Positions 10,501-17,809 of a stretch of DNA of 34,042 bases are shown one piece after another. The translations under genes and the position numbers were made by a program. The first letter of the stretch is position 1. Every line of letters begins with the position of its first letter. The DNA comes from Anaerolineae bacterium (GTDB lineage Bacteria; Chloroflexota; Anaerolineae; Anaerolineales; Villigracilaceae). The notes under the pieces are model-generated. The model saw nothing but the letters and a program-made list of their open reading frames with translations, did no database searches and was not told where the DNA came from. The stretch spans positions 1 through 34,042 of the forward strand of contig JASJYH010000019.1 in NCBI GenBank assembly GCA_030123675.1, in the 5' to 3' direction.

Positions 10501-11591
10501 AAGCAGAAGCTGGACTAATTGGTATGCTTGCCGATGATAAGTTGCGCGTGATGGCTGACCAAGGGTATGGCGATCAAAATGAGCGCTTTGCAGCAGGCCT
10601 ACTACATCAGGAAATCCCGGCGGTACAGGCTGCAATAGAATCAATGCAACCACAGCAAATATCATTACAATCCGGCTCCAAGGATAGTATCTTGTTTGAC
10701 GCGCATACGCAGATCGCCATCCCGATTCGTCGTGAGGCAGAAGTCATCGGCTTGCTCTTACTTGAAAGCACCAGCGACACACAACAAGATATTGCATTTC
10801 TTAATCGGCTTAGCGATCATGCAGCCATTGCTATATCAAATGCGCAACTATATGAAAAAGTCCAGAATGCTAATGATGCAAAAACTGAATTTGTCTCATT
10901 TGTGGCGCATGAACTCAAGAACCCAATGACTTCAATTAAAGGGTATACGGAACTGCTTTCAGGTGGTGCCGTTGGACCAATCAATGAGATGCAGACCAAT
11001 TTCCTAAGTACGATACACGCCAACGTGGAGCGTATGGCTACTCTTGTTTCAGATTTGAGTGATAACTCTAAGATTGAGGCAGGTCGCCTCCGGCTGGACT
11101 ATCAAGCTGTGGATGTGCCCGAAATAGTGGATGAAGTTATCCGTTCGACAAGCCGCCAAATCGAAGAAAGAAAACAAGAGATCCAAGTGAATGTGCCTGA
11201 TGGGCTTCCGCAAGCCTGGGCAGATCGGACGCGCGTAGCCCAAGTATTGACCAATCTTCTAAGCAATGCAAATAAGTACACTCCCGAAGGTGGAAAGATT
11301 AAAGTTGGCACCGAAGTTACAGCAAATCAATGGGATCCTGAAGGTGCTGATCAGGTTATTCATATGTGGGTAACGGACAACGGTATTGGAATTACACTGG
11401 AAGATCAGCAAAAGATATTTTCTAAATTCTTCCGTTCTGATGATCAGAAAGCTCGCGAAGCCCCAGGCACAGGACTTGGATTGAACATAACCAAAAGTTT
11501 AGTCGAAATGCAGGGAGGAAAAATATGGTTTGAAAGCGAATACGGGGAAGGAACTTCATTCCATTTCACGATTCCCGTCGCAGAGGATTAA
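7599..11591 (+). CDS. Membrane hybrid sensor: PDZ-like, multi-TM, four GAF domains and histidine kinase
   Basis: A 1330-residue histidine kinase. Helix 1 is at about 17-38, followed by an extracytoplasmic PDZ-like segment at about 62-128 (GVKPGDQLRSIAGE, the ligand-loop region), then about eight or nine hydrophobic helices from 138 to 403. After a linker (FFRGQRVFEQKLRDFSHQM) come four GAF-like domains at roughly 430-578, 595-748, 770-922 and 940-1085. The HisKA domain has FVSFVAHELKNPMTSIKGY with phospho-acceptor His1104. The HATPase has NLLSNANKYTPEGGKI (N box), DNGIGI (G1) and GTGLGLNITKSLVEMQGG (G2). No receiver domain and no response regulator lie next to it, so it is an orphan kinase. 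No Shine-Dalgarno is visible upstream. A FIST-domain gene follows after 6 nt, suggesting a shared signalling unit. Confidence 0.9.
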   Translation: MFQSLRFNLSLGRSLRMVVLLYQAIGVLVFIFALILANSWINRPFLGAFFEPTLVSNGIGPSRPSNAWGLFNQGVKPGDQLRSIAGETISNTSDIDQVLSSFFPGETVPVVLRSAEGIEKTYDVELHLLPATDRNTYLIIPSIVSIIFFALSFWVFGLRRNEPAGRSFAIFTTSMAIVAGTYFDLYTTHRFSYLWVFALAMAGGALIDLTLSFPQEARFVMRHPYLRWAGYPIGLVLAGYAYVTMSNFEQPTDYINAWKAIYIFNALIILFHMGFTIYRGSMAHSPVVKSQARVMLIGFLISLGPIGIWLLLFTFDLVNFSPYLFFFVVIFPLTIGYTILRYRLVRTDIWLRQGLVYSVLTIFAVIGYGLLVSGFSLVFNEAIPTNNPFVIGLLVFALAVSLDPFRKRVLNVIDTTFFRGQRVFEQKLRDFSHQMTSVLDIQNVGRILREQIMDTIAPEYVHIYIYDAINDQYVSLPDIDGRPSSDVRFSANSPLVGYFEKESLPLYLDGASLPVNLMAEEARLNLLDAKLLVGLAGKDGPTGWLALGRRLSGLPYTPEDLTFLENLADQSSVAIGRVQTVANLERRIQEMNALTRVSRGVNITPTFDDVMELIFAQTGQIIPTSEFQVTLYSKPGDYYYFAFCVENLERLKERENIPLPENLGLDQEVFRNGRPVLTQDYLRECQARKVTPSMQEVYAWMGVPLNAGAETIGSLAVGSRDASITYSRSQLDLLQAIADQTAGAIVKARLLEETQQRAFQLSSLNDLTRQLTSTLELEPLLQNILENAVSILNCEAGSLFLMDEQTDDLIFKVTVGPPVSADLVGQRVPAGSGIVGRAASEQKPVVENQAQTSPDRFAAVDQKTGFVSKSLLAVPLMFKDRVIGVIEVINRKDNLPFIEDDQTLLSAFAGQAAVAIENARLYTLTDRELATRVEELSVMQRIDRELNASLDIDRAMRITLEWAMRQSKAEAGLIGMLADDKLRVMADQGYGDQNERFAAGLLHQEIPAVQAAIESMQPQQISLQSGSKDSILFDAHTQIAIPIRREAEVIGLLLLESTSDTQQDIAFLNRLSDHAAIAISNAQLYEKVQNANDAKTEFVSFVAHELKNPMTSIKGYTELLSGGAVGPINEMQTNFLSTIHANVERMATLVSDLSDNSKIEAGRLRLDYQAVDVPEIVDEVIRSTSRQIEERKQEIQVNVPDGLPQAWADRTRVAQVLTNLLSNANKYTPEGGKIKVGTEVTANQWDPEGADQVIHMWVTDNGIGITLEDQQKIFSKFFRSDDQKAREAPGTGLGLNITKSLVEMQGGKIWFESEYGEGTSFHFTIPVAED

Positions 11592-11597
11592 TTTGAG

Positions 11598-12761
11598 ATG
11601 ACTCTTCAAGCTGCTGTTGGACAGGCGCAAGCTTTAGATGGACGTGAGGCTAGCCTGCAAGCCACTCATCAAGCTTTGAATCGCTTGGGAGCAGTAACTC
11701 CCGGGATGGGCATTGTAATCGCGTCTCATCAATACCAGCCGCAGGATGTTGCCAGTGGCGTCTCCAGCCTGCTAGGTGATACGCCCTTAATTGGATTCAG
11801 TGCGCCTGCGGGAGTAACCGGAGAAGGATTGCATTCTCATTCAGTAGTTGTTGCTGTTCTTAGTGCTGAAGAACTGGATGCAAGTTCGCACTGGTTACCT
11901 GGGTATGCCCAAAGCAGTCGCGAAATTGCTTCTCAGCTAGAAAGGTTGATATCTGGTCAGCAGGCTAAAAATGTTATTTTCTTTGCAGATGGATTTAATG
12001 GAGATGCGGAACAATTTTGCCACTCATTAACTCCTAGTGGGTATCAGATCGCAGGCATATTATCATCCGGGGATTTGCATACAGGTAACACCTATCAGAT
12101 AGCCGGCAATCAGACCGGAACTGGCGCACTGAGTGCCTTAACCTTCAAAGGCAATTTGCGTATGGGTGTCGGTTATGCACATGGTTGGGACCCGGTTGGC
12201 AATCTCATGCGAGTTACGCGTTCACGCGGATTCTGGCTGCGAACTTTGAATGCAGGCCCTGCCTCCGAAACCTATGCTGAAATGTTCGGTTATCCAGCCC
12301 GAGAATGGGCCTTTCCGCCACTAAGTCAAATGGCACGCCTGTATCCACTTGGTATTGAGCAAGGCGATGAATTGGTTGTGCGCTCACCTATCCGTGTAGA
12401 AGCTGATGGCAGTTTTCGGATGAACGCACCAGTCCGTGATGGAGCGGATGCATTTATATTGGTTGGAAGCCGCACAAGCTGCCATAAAGCGGCCCAAGAG
12501 GCAACGCAACAAGCTTTACGAGAATTGGATGGTGCTAAACCTGCATTTGCACTCGTACTTATAGATATAGCATGGCAAATGTTGCTCAAAGCCACCCCAG
12601 GAGTAGAAATCCAAGCCATTCAGGAAATCATCGGGAAACAGGTTCCGATAGCCGGTGGTTATTCGCTCGGCCAAATAGTGCCTGGCAAGGATGCCGGTAC
12701 ACCGGAGTTTTTAAATCAGCATATTGTTGTCATTCTTTTTGGGGACGCAACCAAAAAATAA
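11598..12761 (+). CDS. FIST-domain sensory protein (FIST_N plus FIST_C)
   Basis: 387 residues resembling FIST proteins: an N-terminal half with IGFSAPAGVTGEG in the place of the usual GxSxxGE turn and an ILSSGDL...GALSALTFKG strand pair, then a C-terminal half with PLGIEQGDELVVRSPIRV, FILVGSRTSCHKAAQEA and VPIAGGYSLGQIVP. FIST domains are known or predicted small-ligand (amino-acid-like) sensors found fused to, or beside, kinases and methyl-accepting proteins. No signal peptide or membrane helix is present, so it should be cytoplasmic. It starts 6 nt after the kinase stop and a terminator follows it, so the two genes form a closed operon. I infer that it supplies or tunes a signal for the kinase. 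GAF-like ligand sensing could be an alternative reading, but both FIST halves are evident. Confidence 0.85.
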   Translation: MTLQAAVGQAQALDGREASLQATHQALNRLGAVTPGMGIVIASHQYQPQDVASGVSSLLGDTPLIGFSAPAGVTGEGLHSHSVVVAVLSAEELDASSHWLPGYAQSSREIASQLERLISGQQAKNVIFFADGFNGDAEQFCHSLTPSGYQIAGILSSGDLHTGNTYQIAGNQTGTGALSALTFKGNLRMGVGYAHGWDPVGNLMRVTRSRGFWLRTLNAGPASETYAEMFGYPAREWAFPPLSQMARLYPLGIEQGDELVVRSPIRVEADGSFRMNAPVRDGADAFILVGSRTSCHKAAQEATQQALRELDGAKPAFALVLIDIAWQMLLKATPGVEIQAIQEIIGKQVPIAGGYSLGQIVPGKDAGTPEFLNQHIVVILFGDATKK

Positions 12762-12783
12762 TTCTTAATCAGTATATATTTAG

Positions 12784-12808
12784 AGGCCCGACATGTTGAG
12801 TCGGGCCT
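12784..12808 (+). terminator. Intrinsic terminator after the FIST gene
   Basis: Arms AGGCCCGAC (12784-12792) and GTCGGGCCT (12800-12808) pair perfectly around a 7-nt loop and are followed by TTGGTTTT. It lies 22 nt after the stop codon and closes the kinase-FIST operon. Confidence 0.85.
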
Positions 12809-12917
12809 TTGGTTTTGAGGGAGACAACTTTCTCTAGGTTAGGATCTGTAAATAATACAACCAACCCGGCAGAAAGAAAATTTTACGATATTATTGACAT
12901 TCACATTAATTAGTTAA

Positions 12918-13043
12918 GTCATGCTGAACGGAGTGAAACATCTCAGTCTCGTAAAAAGAGACTCTTCGCTCTGCTCACACCGTCCCGGTATCCCCGTCTC
13001 GGGCCGACGCCCTCGCGGGGCGGACGGCCTTCGGGAGAGTGAC
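12918..13043. repeat. Palindromic intergenic element A carrying the shared 40-bp core
   Basis: A non-coding element bounded by GTCAT and GTGAC. Its left part (GTCATGCTGAACGGAGTGAA) looks like the GTCAT-CTGA dispersed repeats that are widespread in bacterial intergenic DNA. An internal hairpin, GAGTCTC/GTAAAAAGAGACTC-like, lies near 12944-12964. The 40-nt core at 12992-13031 is identical, in inverted orientation, to 24768-24807. The core itself folds imperfectly (GGCCGACGCCC against GGGGCGGACGGCC). No coding sequence is seen between 12809 and 13100. Confidence 0.75.
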
Positions 13044-13100
13044 AGACCGTTTACCGACTATAGTAAATGTCAATAGTAAAGCACATCTCTGCAAATCATA

Positions 13101-14018
13101 CTACGCTATCTTCGATTCTACCTTCGGCACAAAAACCTTTAAGGCCTTTGGCACGACCGAAAAAACAATTTCTGTCGTGCCAGTTGAAATTAATTCTCCA
13201 TCTGCCTGGATTGGGGTCGGTGTATCCGTGTGTATTATCAAGCTTCGCGTGCGATGTTCCTGAACCTCGGGTACGTCGACATGGACACCTTTCAGTGTTT
13301 TGGGCAATAATTGGAGCAGCCGTAGCCGGCTAAGGGCTGGGGCAAATACGAAGTCCAAGAGGCCATCATCGATCACGGCATTAGGGGTCATATAAAATAC
13401 GCCTCCAGTACGATGCGTGTTCCCCACAGAGACAAGCGATAATGAGCCATTGTACTCTCCGGTATCCCACTTGAGCTGCGCTTGCCACTGAGGCTTTTTT
13501 AGGACGGCGATCACGGCTGCAGTCAGGTATCGGATTAATCCCCTTAGCCGGGTCAAACGGATATTCTCGATAGTGACCATGGGTTCGAGACCAATCGCGG
13601 AGTTGTTTCCAAAGAACTGTCCATTGACCTTGCCTACATCGATAACACGGGTGTGCCCGTTTCCGATAACCTGAATTGCTTCATCCAGGTCGCGGGGAAT
13701 TCCTAGCACATCGGTCAGGTCATTTGCGGTACCTTGTGGAATAAATCCTACTGGCCCAGCGGGATATTTCTCGGGCGGCGTCGCCTGCAATACACTATTG
13801 ACGATTTCGGTCAGGGTTCCATCGCCTCCAACAGCGATCAGCGGTGTATTGCCGCTTTCAACGGCAGCCAGTGCCAACTCAAACCCATGCCCGGGATGTT
13901 CGGTTTTATGGAGTACGAAATCAAGGCCTGCGCGTTTTAATCCCGCTTCAACTTCAGGTGCGCGTCTGCCCGCCTCCCATCGGTTGGAATACGGATTTAG
14001 GATGACGGTAGCAGTCAT
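13101..14018 (-). CDS. YegS/BmrU-type lipid (diacylglycerol-like) kinase
   Basis: 305 residues with the diacylglycerol-kinase catalytic fold: NPYSNRW near residue 8, the nucleotide-binding GGDGTLTEIVNSVL at 64-77, and GFIPQGTANDLTDVLGIP in place of the usual GTANDFAR loop, then a C-terminal beta domain with an IQADGE motif near residue 275. This soluble family phosphorylates lipid substrates such as diacylglycerol or phosphatidylglycerol at the membrane face, using ATP. The length is normal for the family. The ATG at 14018 has CAGGAGA upstream. The gene is the last of three minus-strand genes; next upstream is a PAP2 phosphatase, which removes phosphates from the same class of lipid, so the pair may cycle lipid phosphorylation. 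The exact substrate is not readable from sequence. Confidence 0.9.
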   Translation of the reverse strand: MTATVILNPYSNRWEAGRRAPEVEAGLKRAGLDFVLHKTEHPGHGFELALAAVESGNTPLIAVGGDGTLTEIVNSVLQATPPEKYPAGPVGFIPQGTANDLTDVLGIPRDLDEAIQVIGNGHTRVIDVGKVNGQFFGNNSAIGLEPMVTIENIRLTRLRGLIRYLTAAVIAVLKKPQWQAQLKWDTGEYNGSLSLVSVGNTHRTGGVFYMTPNAVIDDGLLDFVFAPALSRLRLLQLLPKTLKGVHVDVPEVQEHRTRSLIIHTDTPTPIQADGELISTGTTEIVFSVVPKALKVFVPKVESKIA

Positions 14019-14073
14019 AGTCTTCTCCTGTGCCTTAGTTGAAGATTTTCCAAGATCTTTACACCCAAATGAG

Positions 14074-15039
14074 CTAATTCTGCTTGGCTAATTTCAGTTT
14101 AATAAATACCCACGGCGCACCGAACATGGCCCAGAAGGTAGTGGCTCCGTAGCGGATATAGCGCAAGATAAAACCGAGCATAGATTCGTCAACAGCAATT
14201 TTGCCGAACAAAGCGTCAAGGCCAAACAAAATGATGAACAATCCAAAGATGCCGATTAGATACCTGCCCAGTTTTTGAACCCGGGGACCCGGAGTTTGAA
14301 AATTACCCTTAGCTGTTATCAATGCATGTCCGGCTATGGCCCCGAATAATGCGCCTGCGAGGGTGAAGTAATGTGACAAGGAGCGAGATTCAGTCGATAA
14401 GTGGGCCCAGCTTTCCGGGTCAGGTGTTGAAGCGGTGATCGTATTAACAGCCACGCCTACTAAGATGAAGAGCAGAGAGAGTACAAATCCAAACCCAACC
14501 TGAGATCCTAAGCTTTTTTGGTTGAACCAATTTGCAATTTTGTCTTCATATTTTACAAAAAGAATCAGAACCAACAATCCTATCAACCAGCCACCGACGA
14601 CATCATGCGGAAAATGGACACCCAGATATAATCTTGATATACCGATCAATAGGACCAGGAATATAGCCAATATCCATAACCAGCGCTTTTTCAATTGAAA
14701 AGCCAAATATCCCCAAACAGAGAGTGTGTTGCTGGCATGTGTTGACGGGATTCCGTAGTTTAATTCTATACTCATTTGCTTTACATCACCGATCCAGTAA
14801 GGTCGCGGTTGATGGAGCAACTGTTTGAGGGCTGACCCAAATACGTCTATGGTCATAAGTAACATGAACACCCGAAATCCCAATCGGGCATCAACGACCC
14901 AATATATGAAAGTAATGAAGAGTATGTAAAAATTAACCGTACCCAAAAAGGTGAAGACCTCCATAACAGAATCGAGTGCCGGACTTAAGACCTGTATGCT
15001 CTGGATTAATTGAATGCCCCAAGCTTGTAGTGCTTCCAT
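14074..15039 (-). CDS. PAP2-family membrane phosphatase
   Basis: 321 residues with the three acid-phosphatase motifs of the PAP2 superfamily: K72-LLHQPRP (C1), PSTHASN with His101 (C2), and SRLYLGVHFPHD with Arg136, His142 and Asp146 (C3). About eight hydrophobic helices place it in the cytoplasmic membrane with the active site on the outer face. Known members dephosphorylate phosphatidic acid, phosphatidylglycerophosphate or undecaprenyl pyrophosphate. It is longer than minimal PAP2 proteins (about 200-240 aa); the extra C-terminal third carries additional helices of unknown purpose. AAGGAGG precedes the ATG at 15039. It lies 55 nt upstream of the lipid kinase and 83 nt downstream of the YdjM-like gene, consistent with one operon. 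Confidence 0.9.
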   Translation of the reverse strand: MEALQAWGIQLIQSIQVLSPALDSVMEVFTFLGTVNFYILFITFIYWVVDARLGFRVFMLLMTIDVFGSALKQLLHQPRPYWIGDVKQMSIELNYGIPSTHASNTLSVWGYLAFQLKKRWLWILAIFLVLLIGISRLYLGVHFPHDVVGGWLIGLLVLILFVKYEDKIANWFNQKSLGSQVGFGFVLSLLFILVGVAVNTITASTPDPESWAHLSTESRSLSHYFTLAGALFGAIAGHALITAKGNFQTPGPRVQKLGRYLIGIFGLFIILFGLDALFGKIAVDESMLGFILRYIRYGATTFWAMFGAPWVFIKLKLAKQN

Positions 15040-15122
15040 TGGTATCCTCCTTACAGAAACAACATAGTGAGATAGCAGCCCGTTCGGATCAACACTTTTT
15101 GCCTGCTACCATATGATAGAAA

Positions 15123-15800
15123 TTAATTAGCCAATGCTTCAACGGTTTTACGCATACGGATGGTGATCGCAAAGGCCAACCCAAGGGAAAAGAGATAGAC
15201 TGCCCCGAAGATCGTCAGAAACCCTGATTTCATCGTGTAGACCATCACCAGGAACGCTACGAAAAGAATCCCTTGCACCCAAGTCCATTTTCGAAGTTTG
15301 GGCAGATAGTCGCTATCTGTATTGCGTTTTCGCGCTGCCGAAGCAAGCAATAGGAAGTACAGAGCAAAAAAGAGATTCTCGATCGGGCTCATCAATTTAG
15401 TCCACCATTCGGGTATGCTGACGTTTCCCCAAAAATTGACATATGTGGTTAAAGGCCAGAGCAAATGTACCCCGTTGAACCAGCCAACCAAGTCCAATAA
15501 AACGTGCATTAACACACCGATGCCCAATCCTAATCCCAAATTGCCCCACTTTGGGCGTTTGGACAGCCACGCAATGCCATAGAAAACAATGACAATTGCT
15601 GCAATAAAAAACAAACTGTGGGTGAGAGTGCGATGCAAACCCTCGGTCAATCCCCCTGTTACGGTTGCAATGGCCACTGCAAAGTTGTCGCCGTCTGGGA
15701 GTAGACTGCCCAAAACAATCCCCAACATCAGCCATTTTTTATTTGGCGTCCATTTGCGGACAGCCATTCCGGCCATACTGTGAATTCCTGCTTGTGGCAT
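15123..15800 (-). CDS. YdjM/DUF457-type membrane-bound metal-dependent hydrolase
   Basis: 225 residues. The N-terminal part has the features of the YdjM-like family: His7, LLPDGD at 33-38, and HRTLTHS at 56-62, which together make a probable metal site beside membrane helices. Several further hydrophobic segments follow, including LGIGVLMHVLLDLVGWF, where a His-(x)3-Asp pair could complete the metal site. Family members are annotated as inner-membrane metal-dependent hydrolases, but the substrate is unknown. AAGGAGG precedes the ATG. It is the first gene of the minus-strand trio with PAP2 and the lipid kinase, which hints at a role in membrane lipids; this is inference. Confidence 0.85.
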   Translation of the reverse strand: MPQAGIHSMAGMAVRKWTPNKKWLMLGIVLGSLLPDGDNFAVAIATVTGGLTEGLHRTLTHSLFFIAAIVIVFYGIAWLSKRPKWGNLGLGLGIGVLMHVLLDLVGWFNGVHLLWPLTTYVNFWGNVSIPEWWTKLMSPIENLFFALYFLLLASAARKRNTDSDYLPKLRKWTWVQGILFVAFLVMVYTMKSGFLTIFGAVYLFSLGLAFAITIRMRKTVEALAN

Positions 15801-15901
15801 AAGTTAATCCTCCTTGTTTGTTTACACGATTTCTAGTTTACAGTAAATTCGGTCGGATTTCAATAGGCAATATTTATTTATCAAGAATTTAATGGATGAT
15901 A

Positions 15902-15907
15902 TATAAT
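15902..15907 (+). promoter_or_regulatory. TATAAT -10 box, leaderless promoter of folK
   Basis: A perfect TATAAT followed by 6 nt (CGCTTA) and the folK ATG at 15914. A weak TTATCA at 15878-15883 could serve as -35 with an 18-nt spacer. The start site would fall at or within one base of the ATG, so the transcript would have no leader. Confidence 0.55.
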
Positions 15908-15913
15908 CGCTTA

Positions 15914-16399
15914 ATGAACCATACTGTTTACATCGCACTTGGATCCAATCTAGGTCGGCGATTAGACAACCTGCGCGCAGCAATTGGCTCTATGTCGCCC
16001 GCGATCCAGGTATTGAGAGAATCAAAGATTTACGAGACCCCACCCTGGGGCTATGAAGACCAGCCTGCTTTCTTGAACATGGTTGTTAAAGCGGAAACAA
16101 AACTGGAACCGGAACCATTGCTTAAGAATCTGAAGCAAATTGAAGCAGGGATGGGACGCGAAAATTCCGTCCATTGGGGGCCGCGCTTAATCGATCTGGA
16201 TATCCTGTTTTATGATGAGCTGGTACTTGAATCGGATCCTCTCGTTATCCCACACCCGAATTTGCATGAGCGTGCTTTTGTGCTCGTTCCTTTGGCGGAC
16301 GTTGGAGCTAATTTCGTGCATCCGGTATTAGAGACAAGAATAGATAAATTGTTGCAAACAGTCGATGCGAGCGACATCCATCCCTTACCTGAGTTATAA
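15914..16399 (+). CDS. folK: 2-amino-4-hydroxy-6-hydroxymethyldihydropteridine pyrophosphokinase
   Basis: 161 residues with the complete HPPK signature. FolK transfers pyrophosphate from ATP to 6-hydroxymethyl-dihydropterin, the step before dihydropteroate synthase. Visible motifs: YIALGSNLGRR at the N-terminus, YETPPWGYEDQPAFLNMV (pterin side), and GRENSVHWGPRLIDLDILFYDE with the two catalytic Asp residues binding Mg, then IPHPNLHERAFVLVPL. The frame extends back to an ATG at 15896, but the ATG at 15914 starts the protein exactly at the conserved N-terminus and follows a TATAAT box by 6 nt. The neighbour folP, two genes on, fits the pathway. Confidence 0.95.
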   Translation: MNHTVYIALGSNLGRRLDNLRAAIGSMSPAIQVLRESKIYETPPWGYEDQPAFLNMVVKAETKLEPEPLLKNLKQIEAGMGRENSVHWGPRLIDLDILFYDELVLESDPLVIPHPNLHERAFVLVPLADVGANFVHPVLETRIDKLLQTVDASDIHPLPEL

Positions 16400-16425
16400 T
16401 CTTTCAAGATCAATTAGGAGGCTCC

Positions 16426-16845
16426 ATGACCGAACTTAAACCGCTAAACTGGGAATCTAAGCCCGATGTAGGGATGAATGTGGTCCGCCGTGGTGATGGT
16501 GGCATGACAGTGACGTTTACCGATCTGTCTGATGCTACCTTGGCTAATTGGCATGAATTTGCCTCAGATCATTTGCTCGGGTCAGACCAGCGTGTACGCA
16601 ACCTTTACGACTTGCGCCAGGTAGAAGAAATCCCTGAAAAGGCTATTCGAATGGCGGTAGATCTTAATATTGATCCGAGCACACGCAATATTCGCCTTGC
16701 AGTGGTTGTTTCTTCAGATAAGACAAAGGCTGCTATTGAAGAGATTGCCGCTTTGTCCGGTGGAGAATCTATCTACTTCAGCTTATTTACAGATATCGAT
16801 GAGGCCGAGGTCTGGCTTAGCCGTCCGCTTGATCAAATTTCATGA
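16426..16845 (+). CDS. Small unknown protein between folK and folP (possibly STAS/SpoIIAA-like)
   Basis: 139 residues, not firmly recognised. There is no signal peptide or membrane helix, so it is probably cytoplasmic. The pattern of a strand (GGMTVTFTDLSDATL), a helix (WHEFASDHLLG), RVRNLYDLRQVEEIPEKAIRMA, then RLAVVVSSDKTKAAIEEIA and ESIYFSLFTDIDEAEVWL resembles the SpoIIAA-like/STAS-type alpha-beta proteins whose C-terminal segment reads F.d.deA..WL. AGGAGG precedes the ATG. The TGA overlaps the folP ATG (ATGA), so it is translationally coupled to folP. Its place inside a folate operon suggests co-regulation only; no folate enzyme motif is present. Confidence 0.8.
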   Translation: MTELKPLNWESKPDVGMNVVRRGDGGMTVTFTDLSDATLANWHEFASDHLLGSDQRVRNLYDLRQVEEIPEKAIRMAVDLNIDPSTRNIRLAVVVSSDKTKAAIEEIAALSGGESIYFSLFTDIDEAEVWLSRPLDQIS

Positions 16846-17717
16846 AGCCAATTAAAATTGGCAATCACACTTTCGATTGGGGTGCCCGCACATATGTGAT
16901 GGGCATCCTTAATATTACGCCCGATAGCTTCTCAGGCGACGGAATTCTAGCCTCCCCTCGCGGGAATCAGTCGGGGGCAGAGCAAGCAGCCAATTTTCTT
17001 TCATTGGGTGCAGATATTCTCGACGTGGGTGGAGAATCGACTCGGCCTGGTTCTGCCCCAGTAAGTGCCCAGACTGAGGCGGAACGCGTCATCCCCATCA
17101 TTAAAGAGTTAACCAAAAAATTCCCGGAAGCCATTATCTCAATCGACACATACAAAGCATCCGTTGCGGATGAAGCGTTAAACGCAGGTGCACACATCCT
17201 CAACGATGTCTGGGGATTACGGGCTGACCCAGCCCTTGCTGGAGTGGCCGCCAAGCATAACGCTCCAGTTATCCTGATGCATAACCGCAGCAATCCAGCC
17301 AGCGTGGAGCTGAGAGAGAAGCTTGGGAATTCCTACAGCGGCTCAAAATACGATGATCTGCTCACGGATGTCAAACGTGAATTAATGGACTCGGTTAAAT
17401 TGGCACATGCGGCTGGGATTCCAGATGAGCGCATCATTCTGGATCCGGGACTTGGTTTTGGTAAAACAGTCGAACACAATTTGGAACTAATTCGGCGCTT
17501 GGATGAAATCCGCTCCTTGGGGTATCCCGTGTTGTTGGGCCCTTCGCGCAAATCCTTTATTGGGTTTACACTGGATCTGCCAACCAACCAGCGGGTCGAA
17601 GGAACGGCTGCCACTATATCCGTGGGCATCACTCGTGGCGCGGATATAGTCCGCGTGCATGATGTTGAGCAAATGGTACGGGTGACAAAAATGACGGACG
17701 CCCTGGTCCGAATATAA
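16842..17717 (+). CDS. folP: Dihydropteroate synthase
   Basis: 291 residues. FolP condenses 6-hydroxymethyl-dihydropterin pyrophosphate with p-aminobenzoate. All signature motifs are present: MGILNITPDSFSGDG (residues 20-34, phosphate loop), DVGGESTRPGS (pterin-binding region), IISIDTYKASVADEAL, ILNDVWGL, VILMHNRSNP, IILDPGLGFGKT, and VLLGPSRKSFIG with the Ser-Arg-Lys that bind sulfa drugs and pyrophosphate, then the C-terminal VEGTAAT and IVRVHDV. The start overlaps the upstream stop by four bases. The length is normal. No resistance-type insertion is obvious. Confidence 0.95.
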   Translation: MKPIKIGNHTFDWGARTYVMGILNITPDSFSGDGILASPRGNQSGAEQAANFLSLGADILDVGGESTRPGSAPVSAQTEAERVIPIIKELTKKFPEAIISIDTYKASVADEALNAGAHILNDVWGLRADPALAGVAAKHNAPVILMHNRSNPASVELREKLGNSYSGSKYDDLLTDVKRELMDSVKLAHAAGIPDERIILDPGLGFGKTVEHNLELIRRLDEIRSLGYPVLLGPSRKSFIGFTLDLPTNQRVEGTAATISVGITRGADIVRVHDVEQMVRVTKMTDALVRI

Positions 17718-17809
17718 ATTAAGCATAAACTCGGATCCCATAGGAAGAGGGGAATGCTAATGATGCCCAGTGGGAATATTGATTTGGTAGAAGATTTAAT
17801 GGTCGATTA

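Noticed and set aside
12809-13100. Possible small gene between the FIST and lipid-kinase genes
   Set aside because: Short frames there (for example from 13039) overlap the lipid kinase in antisense or lie in the repeat.
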